DNA of 64,000 nt, taken from Micrasema longulum. Its lineage: Eukaryota; Arthropoda; Insecta; Trichoptera; Brachycentridae. The translations under genes were made by a program, and so were the position numbers. Position 1 is the stretch's first letter. Each line of letters starts with the position of its first letter. Positions 29,001 to 35,000 of the stretch are shown piece after piece. The notes beneath the pieces were generated by a model. The model was not told the origin of the DNA, searched no databases, and saw only the letters and a program-made list of their open reading frames with translations. The DNA lies in assembly GCA_022494885.1 (NCBI GenBank), contig JAGVSM010004977.1, forward strand, positions 124,001 through 188,000. Reading direction: 5' to 3'.

Positions 29001-32000
29001 CAAGCACGGAGTCCCGCAAAGAAACCATTACTCACGGACAAAATGAAGAAGGCTAGACTGGATTGGGCGAAAGAGCACCAGAATTGGACCTTGGAGGATT
29101 GGCAAAATGTTGTTTTCTCTGATGAATCAAAATTCAACCTTTTTGGTCCAGACGGCAGAAAGATAGTTCGACGAAAACGTGGGGAAAGATATCATCCGTC
29201 GTGCGTCACTCGAACCGTTAAACATTCACCCTACGTGATGATTTGGGGTGCATGACAGCATACGGTTTAGGACCTCTAAATTTTGTACAGGGTACGATGA
29301 ATGCCATTCAGTACAAAAAAGTGTTAAAAAAACATATTATTCCAACAATCGAGGACATTACGCGGTATACCGCGGACCCAATTTTTCAGGACGATTCTGC
29401 GCCGTGCCATAGAGCCCGCACTGTGAGTACAAATATATATATTTTTAAATGCATTTTGTGACCACATGATAAATAATTTATTGTTTTTTTATAGATCAAT
29501 GAATTCAAGGAGAAAATTGGCTTAAAATCGTTGACGTGGCCCGGGAATAGCCCTGATTTGAACCCGATAGAAAATTTATGGGCGATTATGAAAAAAAAAG
29601 TCGGGAAAAAAAATCAAAAAACATTGAGGAATTAAAAAAAAACTTAATTCAAGTTTGGGAAGAAGAAATAACATCAGAAATTTTAGATTCGCTTTACGCT
29701 TCTCTAAATAATAGAATTTTACATGTTATAAAAAATAAAGGTGAATTCACTAAGTACTAAATATTTTTAAATGTTATAAATATGTTTAAATGTAAAATAC
29801 TTTAATTTAAAATAAAGCGATAAGAACCTACTTCTTAAATATGAATTAAAAAATAACATGTCTTTTATTATTCCATCACAAACACTCGACCATAAATGAA
29901 CCGTTATGGGTCTCTAAGGTTCGGGTAATCTGATACCTGATATATAATGGCAATTTCTAAGTACAATTCATGAGTAAGATTTTTTATTTTAACCTTGAAA
30001 TAACGAGTAGTCATCACATATGTCAAACAATATAAAAAAAACTAATTAAATATCAAGAATAATTCATTATATGTCAATTTTATTTTTTTTTGAGAACTCG
30101 TAAATTTATTTGTCTTGCGGTGTATATACGTTTCTTCATATAGCTGGCTTAGTAGCCTAGGAATTTAAGGTTTTAAACATCAAATGTTTTATAACCAGAT
30201 GATTTTTTTTAGAATCATAATATTTCGAGTATCTCACCCACATGAGTGAGATACTCTTGTATCTGTCCTGAAAAGCTTGTATATAGTTTGCTTAGCTGCT
30301 ATCGGCATAATATATAAATCATTGCGTATAATACTTTTGAACTTACTATACATTTCTTCTCTAGTTGCAAAAGGCGACAGAGCCTTCATTATCCTCGGTA
30401 GATTAGCTTCGAGACACTCCATCAAAAGGGAGTCTCCCTGTACTGTGGAGGAAGCCAGGATATCGTGCAGTCCCTGTATGGTTGTATGAGCAAACAGTCT
30501 TCCACGGCCGCCCCTGGCTGGCAGCCAGCCGCGACCCAAGCATAGGCGAGACAAGACTGCTTTAAGCCACCTGTAAAATAAAGTCAATTGATTTTTTTAA
30601 AGTTACTACAAAATTGTTTTAAGTATGAGCAAAACCGATAAAAAGGCCCTCAGCCTTTAAAACCATTTTCAAATATGCGGAGGCAGTACTTTCATGTGTG
30701 ATATATAATTAAATAGGCACGTTACTAGTGTGAAAAAAATGGAATTTCAATTCGTAGGTAATTGTAATTGTCTAAATTTTTTGCAACACAGAAAGGAAAC
30801 ATTTTTGAGAAGGGAATATGTAAGTCTAGGCATTTACAGGGCTTATGATCTGTCATTGGCTGCTTTAAGTGGTCATTGTACACACTGTAACATTCACCAT
30901 TCTTCCTATGTTTTAACACCCACATTTCTTTAACTCTTCCATCTGCTGACTTTCGAGAAGTAAAAGAGCTGAAACCTTTATCAAGTGGGTGAGATTTATC
31001 CGGCTGAACCATTTCACCTACTAGGCAACACCTGAAAACGATTTTTCAATTTTTATGCTCCTTATACCGGTTACTTTATCAAAAATGTTTTAAGTATGTC
31101 CAAACGTTTGTAGACAGCCTGGAGTCATATCCCAAGGGAGTTATTTAGATCTAAATTTATTGCAACAAAGGGTAAAAACATTTTTGAGAAGGGAATATGA
31201 ATGTCTAGACATTTCTTGATTCAGCCGGATGAATCTCACCCACATGATAAAAGTTTTAGCTTTTTTACTTCAGAAAAGTCAGCATATGGAAGAGTTAAGG
31301 AAATGGGGAAGTTTAAACATAGGGAGAATGGTGAATGTTACGCAGTGTGTAAAGTGACCACTTAAACCTGTCATTTTCTACAGGTTTCTAATATATATTA
31401 ATATCTTGAGAACAATATTATGAAATGAATAAGAAAAAATAATGCTGATAAACCAGCCAAAGATTTAGAATTATTTCATTTTTGTTTAATCCACCGCTCA
31501 TACAGACTTGGCTCAAGCAAACAAAAGAACTAAACGAACTAGAGACACAAGACACGAAGATACAAATGATATGAAGATGTGGAGATAAGATGACCTATAT
31601 GAGCCAAATGAGCTAAAGATAAATTTGCTCGCTCGAACAACTTAAAAGATCCGGTCACTTTGTGTCAATACAAATCAAGGGATACGTATCCTCTCGATGA
31701 CAGGGTCTTACCCACCTCTACTCAGAAAAGGTTACCTATCCTAGTGAGAACTCTCAACCCATTTTGGCAGAATAAAGTGTGCGTAACTCGATCCAAACGT
31801 ATAAATATGTACACTTACAGTTAGATAATTTATATTTTTGTGAAAATCTGTTCAAGGGCGCTGTAAATAAATAACTATCTTAACATGTCTTTCAGTTACA
31901 GAGCGCATGGACCATTGTGATTATGGTTCCCGGTTTCTAATTACGATAGATTTCAATAACAGATAGGAGCTAGATTACAGCACATCTTGCAACTACAGAG

Positions 32001-35000
32001 CGCATGGACGGTAATAAAGCTAGCTCCTATTTACACTATTTATTTTATTGACTATGAAGTATTTTCATAAAATTGAAAGAAAATAATAACAACACTATGA
32101 ATCACGCTCTTAGCAACTTGAAAGCAAAACAATTTATAGTGTAACAAATGTAAACCATTTCATTTTGTAATATTTAGAATAGTGGAGGCGGGCTGCGCAC
32201 GGATCGATGAGTGGATCAAGCCAAATAGGTAAAATGTGTGTACTGTTTATGAAATTTGGTCTATATAAATTGGTTCTGTTTTTTATGATTATTTTAGTTT
32301 ATATTGTTTATTGTGTTAATGATAATTAGGTTAATTAGATTAATTACGTTTTTTTTAAATTATTACTATGTTAACTTTGTTGAAAAACTAATTTAAGTTT
32401 CACATTTTTTTTAATGTTTCCTTCGTTATATATCATAAAACATTATTCTGTATAAAAAAATAATACAAACAATGTGAAAGTATACATAAAATAAAAAATA
32501 CATAAAAAATTGTATTATATATTTCCCTAATAAAAATTTGTTCTCTTTCCTCCTTTTACGGGCAAAACATAAATGCCGAGCTAATTTCAAAATACAGTAT
32601 CAATGACTTAACCGTTAGACTGCGGAGAGTCAATAAATTGACGCCTATTATGCCTGCCAAAACTGCGGAGTGTCAATAAATTGACGCGTGACTCACCGTT
32701 CCTGTCTGAACCTGCCAGATCATCAGCGAAGTCGCGTATGCCGCAAAAACGGTAATCGATAGTCTCTTCTTCAATAAAATTTTTGTAGTCGCTGTAAAAA
32801 GGGACTACATGGAATTTGCACCCATAAACATAGATGTTAAAAAATAGTTTTGTTCATTGTATTTTATAATCTATATTTATTGCAAATAAAAAAGTCCAAC
32901 TTTTATTTCTTATACTTATATTAAAATTTTGATTTTTTCTCTATAATACACAAAAATAATTATTAAAATCCGAAAATATTTCATGAAGTTATGGCATTTT
33001 AGATTTCTTTTGTTTTTTTTATCAACACGTATAAAAAATGCATCGCAATTTTAACGTAGATTCACATAATGACCTCAGCAGCATAACGGTTAAATCAACT
33101 TTGCATACAATCCTGTATATAGTTTGATAGAAAATATAAATAACTTTATCTTATTTATGACTCACCTGGGATTTTTGCTAACAATAATGTTATTAAGCAG
33201 ATTAAAATGGACTTTTGGGGAGTGGAACGGAATCCCTCCGACAACAATACGATTGAGTGTTTCATCGCCGACGAGCCGAAACTCAGCCTGAAAAAGATTG
33301 AAACATTAATAGTAATTTTTAAAACAAACATGGTAGCTGTTATAAAAAAGTTTAAAAAATATTTCTTCTAAACCAGTGAGGTTTAGATAAAATACAAAAT
33401 GTCGCATCTTCTTCTTAATGTTGGCCTTGTGGCCTGTTTTTCAAGAGCGAGTAGCCTCTGCGAGGTGGATTTCCAGCTATCGATCCTTCTCCGTGGTGGT
33501 CTTCCCGTCGTCCACTTTGTGGTTGGCCATGCAATGCGATGCGAGGGATTCTGGATGGCTCTATTCTCTTTACATGCACATACAAATGTCTTCTCGTGTT
33601 TATGTGTGTTATGAGGTTAAAATTACAAAGTGTTTTATTTTAAATAAATTAAAAATGTTTTTCCACAAAGGAAATGCTGAAACAATAAATAATATTGTCT
33701 TCTCCGTTGCCTCCCTCGTCTAACCACATCTTCCATCACACATATTTACCTTATCTTTGAGTTCCTTATGTCTCGTCCACTCTTGCCAGATATGCTCCCG
33801 AGAGTCTTCATTTCTGACAATCCTATCAAATTTTTTGTAATGAGGAAGTTTGTTGATCTTTTTTTATTATTTGTTAATAGTCTATTAGACTGACCCAAAA
33901 ATTATTTTTTGTCATTTTTATTATTAGCAGTATGACTTTTTAATATTTTTTTTATATTTCTTCTCAAGTTCTTTTCCCCTTCTTCTCGACGAGTTTTGCT
34001 GATTGGTCAGTTGAACTACCGTAAATCGAAAATCTATTACAATTCTCTTACCATCGGTTGATTCGGAAGAACTAGTGAAGTCATGAAAAGTAGTTTTTTT
34101 TTATTAAAATCATTATTGTAACTTTTTTCATACATTTTCAAGAAATTTTGCCGCACAATTTAATGCTCTAATTTTTAAAGCATGTAAGAATACATTTTTT
34201 GTCCAATTTCCCATAGGGCTGAACTTCCTCATTGTGGTGTCTGCTCTGCATTCAATCCCTCATGTCATGATAGGTCACACACAAGTTTGGTTTTTTCGTA
34301 TAGAATTTTTCAAACATCCTGAGATGACTGTAGCCTATTTTACTTGACCCTTGACCCATCGCTTCTTGAACTTTTCCACCTGACCCATAACGTCGCAAAT
34401 TTTATTTATTTATTTACATACATAAGTTTATTGTACATTATTTGAGACATAAGTCCCAACTCCATGGGACTAAAAGTCCTGAGTTGAGATGGGACTATCA
34501 ATTAGTTGACACAGACACATGAGTATATCACCACAAATATAGAATCAGAAACATAATTTTTTTTTTTTTAAATACATATATATATATATGGCACATCAAT
34601 ATGGTAAACAGTAAACTCAAACATTCTGAAAATCATCAACATTTTGCTGAGACCTCCCCTTAAACAAACAAACAAACCATCATGCCGTTTCTCCGTAGGG
34701 GTAGGCAGAGAGGATAGAACGCCATAACACTCTATCTTGGCATACAGACCTCGCTTCCTCTACATTCATACATCTTCTCATGCACGCACGCCGATTATTC
34801 CTACTTTTGACATGTCCATCTTCAAGTATTTGATGGACTTGATCGTGTCATGTCTTTCTCGAACTTCTTCGTTTTCTGCATACATCAACATTTGCATCGT
34901 AGATTCATTTAGCCGTTCTTTCGCTGTCCATTCGCTTTACATGTCCAAACCAACGCAGCACCCCTTTCTTGATTCTGTCAATAATGCATGTTTCAGCCTT

